Origin: Caprimulgus europaeus
Lineage: Eukaryota; Chordata; Aves; Caprimulgiformes; Caprimulgidae
Direction: 5' to 3'
Length of the DNA: 64,000 bases
Assembly: GCA_907165065.1 (NCBI GenBank)
Contig: OU015525.1
Location: 54,135,537 to 54,199,536, forward strand
The notes under the pieces are model-generated. The model did no database searches, was not told where the DNA came from, and saw only the letters and a program-made list of their open reading frames with translations. This document shows positions 13,004 through 23,110 of this stretch, one piece after another. The position numbers were made by a program, and so were the translations under genes. Position 1 is the stretch's first letter. The number at the start of each line of letters is the position of its first letter.

Positions 13004-13030
13004 ATCCATTTGTGCCAACTGCAATTTTAG
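13004..13030 (+). CDS. PTPRM: PTPRM optional exon of 27 nt (DPFVPTAIL)
   Basis: A 27-nt segment sits between a ...GACAG acceptor and a G|GTGAGAAC donor, with phase 1 on both sides. With the G from 12781 it encodes DPFVPTAIL and leaves a G for the next codon. It is an exact multiple of three, so including or skipping it keeps the frame. Together with the 12-nt exon at 17140 it gives the 13-residue insert DPFVPTAILVPIN. This equals the length difference I recall between two annotated human PTPRM isoforms (1452 and 1465 residues). The match in length, phase and wording makes chance unlikely. Whether it is used in this bird cannot be seen from DNA. Confidence 0.85.
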   Translation: MHLCQLQF

Positions 13031-16000
13031 GTGAGAACATTTCCCTTTATCAAAGTTTATTGCTGAAGTAATTTAGAAAGTCACAGTTCTCAGGGTACAG
13101 ACAATAGTATACAAAAAGCTGTTGTTTTATGCTAAAGGGAGGGGTGGTAGGCTTGGCTACAATGAGAATGCTAAGGACAGTTATCAAGCTTGATTACTGC
13201 TGTCATAGTGCAAGTCAGGGGAGAAAAGAGCAAAATAATTTTAAGAAGTGGATTTGCAAGGATATGTTTATGCATGTATTTGGAGTGACACAAAAGAATT
13301 TGATTATCACACCAATTGAAATAGTTTCCCTTATTTTTTTCTGTTTTATCCCAGAACTGAAGATGTCACTTCTTAGAAATAATATTTTTTCCTAATTAGA
13401 CTATTCATGATACAGAATATCAGACAAAATACAGTTTTGGCCATCCACCTGCTATCATTTCTTCTCACAATACCGCACAGTTTCTGACATGCTTGTCAAA
13501 GTGAAGTTTCAGAGGAGAGATGGTATTTTGAACAGCAAACTGATAACATGGCACTTAGAATATATGGTTTATTATACATCAGGCATCACAGGAATAAAAT
13601 AAAACAGTAGAACTGTAGGTAAAAAAATACAGTTAAAGTGTAAAGCATTTCCACTGGGAATTTAGGAAAACCTGCTATTGACCAATGTCAAAAAAACGTT
13701 TCTGCACAGTGGTAAAACAATAATAATGAAACTCTCTTCCATTTTCAATCTTTAACTAACTCAGACTGCTTTGTGGCTTGTATATGTTTATACCTCCTTT
13801 GCTTACTAACTTTAAACTAAACAGGGAGATTTTTTTTTTTAAATAGTAAGTAAAAATACAACAGTGCACTGTAGCAAGAATTCAAACTCCAATGTTAATC
13901 TATTTACTCTTTTTACAATGATTGATATTTTTACAACAAATATTTTTTCTCCTCCTTTTTCTTCAAATGACTGTAAAAAATATATGGTCCCTTAACTGAT
14001 TCTTGCCCTTAAACTTTAAGTTAAACAGGCGTAAGTAAATAGAAGTTTAGGAAGGTGATCTTGAAAATTTATTATTGTGAAAGAAAATTTAAAGCAGTAC
14101 ATTTCAGCGTCATAACTTGGAGAAGGAACTTGTGCATTTTCATACATTATGTAAATCTGTAAGAAGGTAATGGTAGTGACTGTAACAATGTAATAATCTG
14201 CATTCAAATGAAATTTGCAGTGCCTTTTAACTGCCTGAGACGTTAGATTTTTTTTGTGTGCTTTAGCATTCATTCAGCGCTTCATCCAGTAGATGTTCCT
14301 TCTGACCTTGTGGGTGGGCAAGGAGGAAAGTACTATTATCGGGAGGAAAACTTTAAGATTTCCTATTTGGATTATTAAGTTTGAGTTAATGGTTTCTCTG
14401 ATTATTTTTTTTGTGATCCTTTGTTATATAATAATGATGGTAAAATTATTTGTTATCTTTTTTCCCTCAAGAAATAATCTGTAAGCAAGTAATTCAGATA
14501 TCAGACAAACACGCACTGGAAAAAAAAAATTGCTTTTACTAAGTCTGTAAAATCTTGAATTAGTTTAGATATATATTTTATGGTCTACTACAATAACCTG
14601 TACTTACTCATCTCAAAAAATATTCCAGTCATTTTACTGTGGAAAATTAATATTTTTGTAACCTTACATGTTAAAAATTTAGTACCCTTTTATGAGTGGT
14701 GTTCCATTCAGACCAGGTCTCTCTCCCAAATTTTGTTCATGACTGTCTGTATAGGAATAGTGAATAATGTTTTATCTGAGGTAAATCAAATTAGCTATGC
14801 TTGAGTCAGTAGAGGAATATAGCTATTAATAAAAACGGCTGGGTTTTGATGGCAGCTAAAACCTTCTTTTGCTATCTGCCCATGTCCAGAGAAGCTGTGT
14901 TAGACTGCAGGTAGTTAGAAATAAATGAACTTTTCAGTGTGACCTCCTGGGTAGGGTTCAGGTCTGGTAAGTGGTTGAGTTTAGTTTTCAAAATCTGTGA
15001 AAGGCCACAATGCACTTACCATTTCCAGATTTATGTACAGCAAGATCTTTAAGCTATACATGCAAATTAGGAACTTCTTAGCCAATTGGAGAAAAAAAAA
15101 AAAAAAAGACTGATAATTAGTAGTGAACTCTTTAAATTATGTGAAAGGCAACAGTCTGACTTCTCAGTTTCAGACATGAGGAAATTTTCTTGCATTTTAA
15201 GGAAAACTTTCATGCATAGCCTAATAATCTAAATGAAAGCCTAAGATTAAAAAAAACACTTTACATAACAGTGGCTAAATTTATAGTTGCTGAGTGTGAG
15301 TATAGGTCACGTTTGTCTAGTTTCAACGATGTACATATTTCTGAAATTGAAGAAAGGAGAGTCTTAGCTCAGAATAGATATTGGGCTGGAATTCCAGATA
15401 CTTTCCATGCTGTGAGTTCATATAACTAGCAAATAAATATGTTGTTTAATAATGTTGTACGGCTCTATGGAAATGAGTAAGTGGAGAGCAGAACAACTAC
15501 GGCTGTAGGAGTATTTAAGCTGTACAAGCTTCCCGTTGCATATGAACACTGCATCTGGAGGAGCTCACCCTTTGAAAAACAGTGGACTCTTACGCCTGAA
15601 ATGCTCATGCTATAGTGCTCAAAGGCAAAGCAAAAAACTGTAATATACATGGCTCCTAATGTGCCATATAAACCAAGGATTTAAAGCACTTTATTTAAAA
15701 CTTAAAAGATCACTCCCAAAGAGTGAAAAATAGTATTAATGCAGCTGTAAGAGGTAAAGAAATGAAGAGAGGAAAATTAATCTAAAACAAAGAAGCTCAC
15801 AGGAAAGAGATTCATAAAGATTAAACTGCTGCTTTCATAGCAGAAGACCCTGCTATCTGATAAATTTGCCTTCATTTTAGTTACTAACAGTCTGTGTTAC
15901 AATGAATTCTGTAGTTTGCAAAAAAACCCCCAAGTTTTCTAAACTTTTCTAAAACTGAAATAAGCCACCCAAAAAATCATTATCAACTTCCTACACCTTT

Positions 16001-17139
16001 TTTGTCTTTTGTGTCTTAGCCACCTTGTAGTTTTCAGGTGCCATTTCAACAGCAACATACTGTACCTACACTTGTATACCACGCTTCATGCCATGCGTCC
16101 CAAGGTGCTTTGCAGTACAATTTTATCACACATTAGACAGAAGTCATCAAATTTTATGACTAAAAGATTAATCCCTTTCCTCTGCATATAGATTAGGTTA
16201 GCAAACTGACAGGAAAAGTAGTGAAATGCCCATACTCATACCCATAAATTTTTCTCTGTTATTTTTGGTTTACGTTTAAATGCACGGGTCATATTGACTG
16301 TACGGTTATTGAGGACAAGGTTTCATGTGTCTTAGCATCAGTGTGAACTGAAAGAACCTAAAGTCATCCTTGAAATATGGTTCATTGAGCTTTGTGACTT
16401 TAACATAAATTTTTGGTGGTATAACTAAGACTGGAATCTCACCTTTAGTGAGGTGTGTTAGTATTTTTGGTGAGAATCTGGGACCTCTTCATCCAGAGTA
16501 TTTGTGGAACTTTCTGCTCTAATATATCTAACTTATGGATGTGGAAATATTATTTTAATGTTTCCCTTTCATACAAAATATTTTACAAAGCAATATTTTT
16601 AAATAAATATAGTATTTTAATAAATCCCTTGCTATGTGTAGTATGCAGCCAGTGAGGAGTAGTTTGCATAAGTCAAAGGAACACATTTGCAATTACAGTT
16701 AAAAATCAAAAACTCTTTGAGATATGTAAAATTATTATCTGGGTAAATAGAAAAAATATTTATGATGATACTTAGACCTTAAGATTTGGATTGGGTTTTT
16801 TTTTACCTATTGTCAAGTCTGAACAAATTTTTAAAATTCCATTCAAACAGGAAGAAAGTCAGACTGCTTCCTTTGGTAGAGTGCACTTTCACATCTATTT
16901 ACTGCTAAGTATAAGTTTGCATATGTGTGAATTGACTCACAGTAAGATACCTTGGTTTCAGTACATTTAATTTATACTGTGAAACTGAGATCAGAATCTG
17001 ACTCATTTAGGAAATCACTCTGTAAAGACTAAATTACATACATAAAATTACCTGTAATTATTAATGTAGTACTGTTGCTTATGCCCTGTTTCCTTTTTCT
17101 CCTCCTCTTTTTTTCTCCTGATATGTATCTTCTTAAAAG
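13031..17139 (+). other. PTPRM: Intron between the two optional exons (4.1 kb)
   Basis: The intron opens with GTGAGAAC and closes with a very long pyrimidine-rich stretch (about 17085-17120: CTGTTTCCTTTTTCTCCTCCTCTTTTTTTCTCCTG) before TTCTTAAAAG. It is AT-rich, has an A16 run at 15092-15107 and a TGCATG element at 13271-13276. Around 16035-16150 there is a faint likeness to old interspersed repeats (CCCAAGGTGCTTTGCAGTAC), too weak to call. No coding segment is supported. Confidence 0.75.
13271..13276 (+). promoter_or_regulatory. TGCATG splicing-enhancer candidate downstream of the 27-nt exon
   Basis: An exact TGCATG lies about 240 nt past the donor of the optional exon at 13004. (U)GCAUG is the binding element of Rbfox proteins, which usually promote inclusion when bound downstream of an exon. 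The hexamer occurs by chance about once per 4 kb, so one copy alone is weak evidence. It gains some weight from the second copy beside the microexon. Confidence 0.35.
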
Positions 17140-17151
17140 TGCCAATCAATG
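17140..17151 (+). CDS. PTPRM: PTPRM 12-nt microexon (VPIN)
   Basis: The segment TGCCAATCAATG lies between acceptor TTCTTAAAAG and a consensus donor GTAAGT, with phase 1 on both sides. After the G of either 13030 or 12781 it reads V-P-I-N and leaves G to start the Asp of DETH in the exon at 17908. Twelve nt is near the lower limit for vertebrate exons and explains why simple frame searches miss it. The long pyrimidine tract upstream (17085-17120) is typical of regulated microexons, where PTB-type repressors compete with U2AF. It completes the DPFVPTAILVPIN insert. The 756-nt intron after it carries TGCATG at 17250-17255. Confidence 0.82.
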
Positions 17152-17907
17152 GTAAGTTGCCCATTTGCCCCATGGAAAAGATGTGGTTGGGAGAATATGT
17201 GTCTCATAAAAATTTTAACTAGCCCACTGGGTTCTCCTGTTTGTTGGCTTGCATGTCAGTTGACATAAAACATTCCATGCCTAGTGTGATGGCTCATGAT
17301 ATCCCATGGTCCTAAAGCATGTTCAGCAGCGAGTCAAGACATTTTTCTGATCAGATGATCCTTTGCATTTGTCCTTCTGTAGTTTGTCTCCAACCGTGTA
17401 TAAGATCTACATTTCCATTGCAGTCCTAGCTTGATGATACCATAATCCATTTTGTGCATCTTTTTATTTTGCTCACTCCAAACATTTGCTCTAAATTTGC
17501 AATGTAAAATACAGCACTTCAGTAATCTAAGAAGAATACAAGTCCAATGTCGTTCCATGGGACTTGTTGAAGTTTCAGAATGAAACTTCTATGGAGTTTA
17601 GAACCCAATGCCTAATTTAAAACCTGTTTATAATCAGCTAGTGATATTTAAAACAATATTAGAGTTTGGACTGCTCTGCAATGCTTCCATTGTAGAACCA
17701 TGGACTTTGCCTCATTCCAACCAGTCTTTCAATTTTCCTGTGTAAACTGCTCCATGGATTTACTGTTCTTCAGGTGTAGTCTTCATAGACAGAAGCAATA
17801 CTGACAATGTCAGATTTCTGCCATTCCTCTAGAAATCTGTGTAATTTATATTTCTATTAATAGGTTAAAATGAAGCAGTACATTATGAGATGATACTCTT
17901 TTTCTAG
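17152..17907 (+). other. PTPRM: Intron of 756 nt downstream of the microexon
   Basis: The intron opens with GTAAGTTG and ends with CTCTTTTTCTAG. Apart from the TGCATG element at 17250-17255 I see nothing recognisable. The - strand open frame at 17334-17558 has no family likeness. Confidence 0.8.
17250..17255 (+). promoter_or_regulatory. TGCATG splicing-enhancer candidate downstream of the microexon
   Basis: An exact TGCATG starts 99 nt after the microexon ends (within CTTGCATGTCAG). This is in the range where Rbfox proteins commonly activate inclusion of neural and muscle microexons. Function is inferred from motif and position only. Confidence 0.42.
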
Positions 17908-18095
17908 ATGAAACCCATACGATGGTCAGTGACACAAGCAGCCTGGTCCAGTCCCATACTTACAAGAAGCGAGATCCAGTGGATGTGCCCTACCAGACCG
18001 GCCAACTTCATCCAGCCATCCGTGTAGCTGACTTGCTACAGCACATCACCCAAATGAAGTGTGCAGAAGGGTATGGATTCAAAGAGGAGTATGAA
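17908..18095 (+). CDS. PTPRM: PTPRM exon: distal juxtamembrane region and wedge of D1
   Basis: This 188-nt exon enters in phase 1 and leaves in phase 0. It encodes (D)[20 protein letters not shown], then [20 protein letters not shown], then [20 protein letters not shown] and YE. The segment [18 protein letters not shown] is the helix-turn-helix wedge that precedes D1 in receptor phosphatases, and GYGFKEEYE leads into the first D1 helix. The acceptor is TTTTTCTAG and the donor is GAA|GTAAGTG. The open frame continues 41 codons into the intron before a stop at 18216, so a naive call would overrun. This is the longest exon here and the one that best separates mu from its paralogues. Confidence 0.96.
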
Positions 18096-21000
18096 GTAAG
18101 TGTCAGGACTAACGATCTGATTATTGTGTCTTCTGCACTGTTGGCTTTATCTGTCTGCTACGTGTACGGCAGAACAGGAAAAATAATTACTCAACCAAGT
18201 AAGCCAGCTGCTGTGTGAGGGAAGGTATTGGATGGAATACAATGAGCAAATTTTCTGATTGTAACCAGCCAGGATGAGGAGTGAGACATAAAAAACTTTC
18301 TTAGAAATCTCTGCCTAATTCTAATTGCATAAAGCTGTATATTCGGAAAAACAGGTCCACTAGCGTTCTTCCAGAATTTACTGTATTTTTCTTTTACTGT
18401 TGAAGAATATAGCTTTTTTTCCAAAGAAGTTCTACATCACAGATTGTCTAATCACAGTTACCCCGTAACACAATATTAGCTTAGAAATCAAGTTCTACAA
18501 GCAGTATTTCTTGGAATAATAGTATTCATCATGGAGAGGAAATGTGAAAATCTTCAGAGAGGCCTGTAGGGCTATAAAATTTATTCTGTGGTGCCTGAAC
18601 TGTTTCCCACTAGCTGGAGGCTATCTCTGATTCTCATTATTTTTCATATGACCTTATAGTCCCTTTTTTTTTCCTTTCTTTTGATTCAACTTCTGTTTCT
18701 TCATTTCATGCTAGAGTGACCTGTTCCTCCCTGTTATCTTCTTAGTTTTGAATGTCATGACCACTACATCCTGGCTAATATTGTAGGAACGCAGCACATT
18801 GCACTGCAGCTCCTGTCTTCCTTGTGAGATGAGTCAGTTTGCTAAGTGAAAAAAATGAAAACCAAGCTGAACTTACTTTCATGCCCAAAATTAACCATAG
18901 GAGTATGCCTGACTTCAAAAGCTTAGTTTTGCTGAAAAGTCTCAACAATGCACCACTCCTCATCCAAATCATATATTTGAATGAACGGAGACTTATCGAC
19001 CCAGGTTCCTTGTCTAATGTGAGGGAGGGTTTGAGACCATTTAAAATACGCAATATTTTAATTGTTAGGGTGTAAAAATTAATGTCCTTTGTCCACTTCT
19101 CTCTGCCTTTTAGCTCAGATTTAAAGAGTTTATTCTTGTGAATTATTCTCTCATGCAGGAACACTGCAAAGTGTGTTGATGTCTACAGTGACTAGTTTCC
19201 CACAAGATTAAAATTCAGTGGATTTGAACCCAAAAGACAAGTAGCATAAATATATTATTCCACAGAGGAAAAATACGTAAGATTGATCCACGGGGTTGGA
19301 CTATAAATTGTCAAAATTGTCACAGGAGTGTATAAGAATTTGTAAGATAATTTTGATTTATCAGGTAGGAAGATGCACTGCATAAGAACTCGTGGGGTCT
19401 GATCTGTAGGCAGTTTTGAAGCTATCACCTCTGAATTACTCTAACTTTTAATACATTATATGGACTGTGATCCAAGATTACACAATTAGGTTTTAAAAAA
19501 AAAAAATCTTCTCTGCTGTGTGGTCTAGGAAGCAAATAATGATCACCAACAGCCCATATTCCCTCATTTCCAGCAGCAGGCTACACCTGACAGAGCCTGT
19601 ATCTGCCTCTGTAAGTGGTAGTGTCCATTTGTCCAATTGAGGAGCCTGTGCAAATTACACTACATCTCCAACCCAGTACATAGTCCTAAATTTTGAATGT
19701 GAGAAATCAGAGGAACAGGGTTAAATGGGTCTTATCATAATCTAACTCTGAGATAGCCAGTGAGAAAGATACAAATTCAGTTTTAACTCTGTCTTCTCAA
19801 AGTAGAAGCCAGAAAAAAAAAGATCCCTTCTCATTCTTTCCTCCAATAGAAAGAAAAGGGAGGAGGACAACCAGTGAAAGTCATTTAAATTATTTCCACC
19901 CCACAGGGCAAGCAACAATTTCTCTTCTGGGCATGCACAAGTGTGCACTGCCCTACAGGCTCAATATGCCGTGCTTAAGTTTCCAAGGTAGGAACTAATG
20001 TATTCACTATTGCACGTCCTTCAGGATGACTAAAAGCATTACTAGTACATTGCTGAGATTTTACAAGTGTGCATACTGCTTGCATTTCACAAGGGATGGT
20101 GTTTTTTTGAAGTTTACGCTTTGTTATGCCAAGTCCATGTTATAACAATTGCTTAAATATGTAATTGTTTAAACTGGTATTTGTAGTATTAGACTTCCAA
20201 AGCCCATGCTTCAGGCCACTTCCAAAGTCACTGATGACATTTTTTTCCCCTAAAACCTAGAAAACAATTCATTCCCAGAAGGAGCTAATCACTTGTCAAA
20301 TTTCATTTACGTAGCTGACTTAAACAAGTTTATTCCTGTGAGGTTTTTTGTGCCACTTTTATTTAAACATTATAGAACTGAAAATTCTTGTCTTTGGAAA
20401 AGATTTGCTCGTCAGCCAAAACCTTTTATACCAGCATTAAGCCTAGAGGAAAGCTACAATTAATTCAAATTTAAAAAAAAGAAGACTGTAAAATGAAATT
20501 TATAATGCAACCAATGACATGGCATTTTAACTACAGCAGATCAAATGATGCTGCTGAAGAACAATTTCCAGGAAAATCACTTAATTTTGAGCTTAACAAA
20601 CTGATGAATGGCATCCCATTACAGACAGTAGGTGTAGTCATGACTAATGCCAGTAGATGCAATACATTAGGGTGCAGTTTATTAATAGTGGCAGGGAGAG
20701 GGGACTTAAAGTACTGCAGCTGCATCTGAAAAAGTCCTCTTTATGGAAATTGTTTATAATCAGAATCTACCATAACTAGCCATATCTTTGATGGGTTTTT
20801 TTCCATTGAAATGCTGCAATATTGATGTTTTTCCTCCATATACAAGGAAAAACTTCCAGTGTATTCTAACACTGCTAAGATTGCGATTTTCTTTGTTTAT
20901 ACTGCTGTCAGATTGACACTGTCCTCTTTACAAGGTTGAGAACTAGACAATGAAAAAATTTTTTCCTTGTAAATTATCAGAAGGGTAACTGTCCAAATGA

Positions 21001-22469
21001 AAAGGAAGAAATAGTTTGGCAGGGGATTTGTTTTGAATGAAGTCTCATAGATTATTTTTGCTCTAACAAGACAGCAGGATTATATAGTCTCACCAGGGAA
21101 AGAGCTTGATCCAGGAGAAATTCACACAGGACTCACCCTGAAAATAAATCTGCTGAACTGAACAGAAAGCAAAGTAGCACATTACCCGTTAGCAGCACTT
21201 CAGAGGAGTGCAAGGGTACAGAGCACTTACTGTCGTGCATAGTTTTAAATGCTTTAAAATAAAACTTAATAATTAGGGCCACTGCTCTTAATAATTAAGG
21301 CTATAGTTCACAATCTAAGCATGTAGTTTTAAGTCCTTTTGGCTTCATGTACAAGTTTTTGGAGTAACATAAGTGACACAAAGGATAAAGGTGGAAATAT
21401 CATCTTTAAACAACGGCAGGCTGGTACTTAGTCACTCGCTGCTCAGCTCTGCATGAGGATTGCCCACCTGAGATACTGACTAGCTTTAGCTCCCGATATA
21501 CAGGGGCTTGAGGGAACATTGTACTTTGCAGGATTGCACCCTTTTGTTCTCCTTCTCGGAGGAGCTGAGATACTTTGACTGTCATCACTGAAAAGGCTTT
21601 GGTTGAATATCAGCAGGGAAACATCCCACAGCTTGGGATGTTCCTGTGATGGCATGAGCAAAGGCTCCTGTTCCCTAGAGCAGGATCAGGCCCTGGCTCT
21701 TGGATATGATGGTGCAGCTTCTGATTTTGTGTCTGGCTGTGCCTGTAGAAGTAGAGCAAATACAGACATGTCCTTAGCAGCACCTGAATGACAAGTTCAC
21801 TGCCCATTTTCCCATATGTTTCTTAGGTGTGGAAATAATGTGGGTGTGTTTCTGTAAGCTGTGGGCTCAAATGCAGACCTTCATTTGCAGCCCAGTGGAG
21901 TGTGAATGATTGGAAGGGACTGCACAGAAATCCTTAAACTCAGAGAAATTTCCACACAGGTAGTCTACAGTCCATCTTTGAAATCCTTTCTTTCTCCTGC
22001 CAGACCCTTAAAAAAGGCAAGATTTTGGTTTGTTTCCAGCAATGTTAGACTGGCAGGACAGCACTGATGTGATTTCATGTATACCCTTACACTAATTATG
22101 GGTTATTTAAGCTGTTCCCCAGTTCTACAGCATGAGAGAGCTTTTCCTGATCATGGAGGGCAACTTGTTGCTTATCTGCAGAAAGCGTTGCAGAAACAAA
22201 ATAAATAGAAAAGGAGGGTAAAAGTGCTCTCCATCGTTCGTCACTTCTTTCCTTACACCTGCCACGTTTTGGTTTTAGACTCGCTCGTTTCACAGTGCTT
22301 TACAGTGTATCCCTTCACAAGGGCGTGTGTCTGTCAAAAGGCCACAAGCACATAGATGCAGAGAAGCGAGTTCATCTCCCTCTGAAAAAGATGGACTAGG
22401 CTGCTGGAGGCTGGCATAGATTGGTGTAGCTAGGGCAGAAACAGAGAAATTCATCAAAATCTTATTATT

Positions 22470-23110
22470 TTAAATAAGATTTATTTTTAACCCTATTTTG
22501 GATCAGTGAAAATTGGTGGCTGTTCAGTGTAAATTGGTTCTGTGCCAATTTAAGGTTAGTTGACATAAGACAGTTTCAAATTGATTTCAGAATGTCCACA
22601 CAGGAGCTTGGAGTGGTTTAACAGAATTGATTTAAAAACACACCTTTAATTAAACCAGTGCAATTTTGTGTAGATAAAGCCTTGCAAAATCAATTTCACA
22701 TTACGTTGCATGACAGGGAGTTCTGAGCTTCCATTATCTCAAAACCGGAGGTTCCTTTGAAAAGCCAGGATTTGCAAAGAGTGTCCTGCTCAGATCAACC
22801 TCACTTAATGTCGCTAACAGGACTGTGTCAATAACAGTTTAAAAAAAGGTTCCTCTATGTAGCTTTAACTTTAAGGCCTTTCCCCCCACTCTTTCTTATC
22901 TTCCCTCTCCTTCCCTCCTGTTGCACACATCCTTTCTCAAGGTTTTGTGGCAGTTTACTGTTTCAGTCAGGAAATTATTTTACACTAATATAATTAAACC
23001 AATACTGTTCCTACTACAGTGAAGTTACATACTGTTAAGATAAACTGTACTGGTTATACCCCTTTTACGCTGCATGGTCTCCATACCAATATAACCGTAT
23101 TAATCTCTAA
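22470..23110. mobile_element. Possible fossil hAT-like DNA transposon / MITE sequence
   Basis: Two patches resemble old non-autonomous DNA transposons of sauropsids. At about 22600-22690 the text 'GTGGTTTAACAGAATTGATT' is followed by a 'TTTAATTAAACCAGTGCAAT' patch and 'TGTGTAGATAAAGCCTTG'. At about 23030-23100 there is 'TGTACTGGTTATACCCC' and 'CATACCAATATAACCGTAT'. The wording (AAACCGGTGCAA, TGTAGACAAGGCC, ACCGGTATAAC) is characteristic of such elements. I cannot see intact terminal inverted repeats or a target duplication, so the family, extent and orientation are open. Confidence 0.35.

Noticed and set aside
18096-18218. Read-through of the wedge exon into the intron adds 40 codons with a hydrophobic stretch ([18 protein letters not shown]) before a stop
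   Set aside because: A consensus donor (GAA|GTAAGTG) lies at the expected exon end and joins perfectly to 46634. I see no nearby polyadenylation signal that would support a retained-intron isoform. The hydrophobicity is what AT-rich intron gives by chance.
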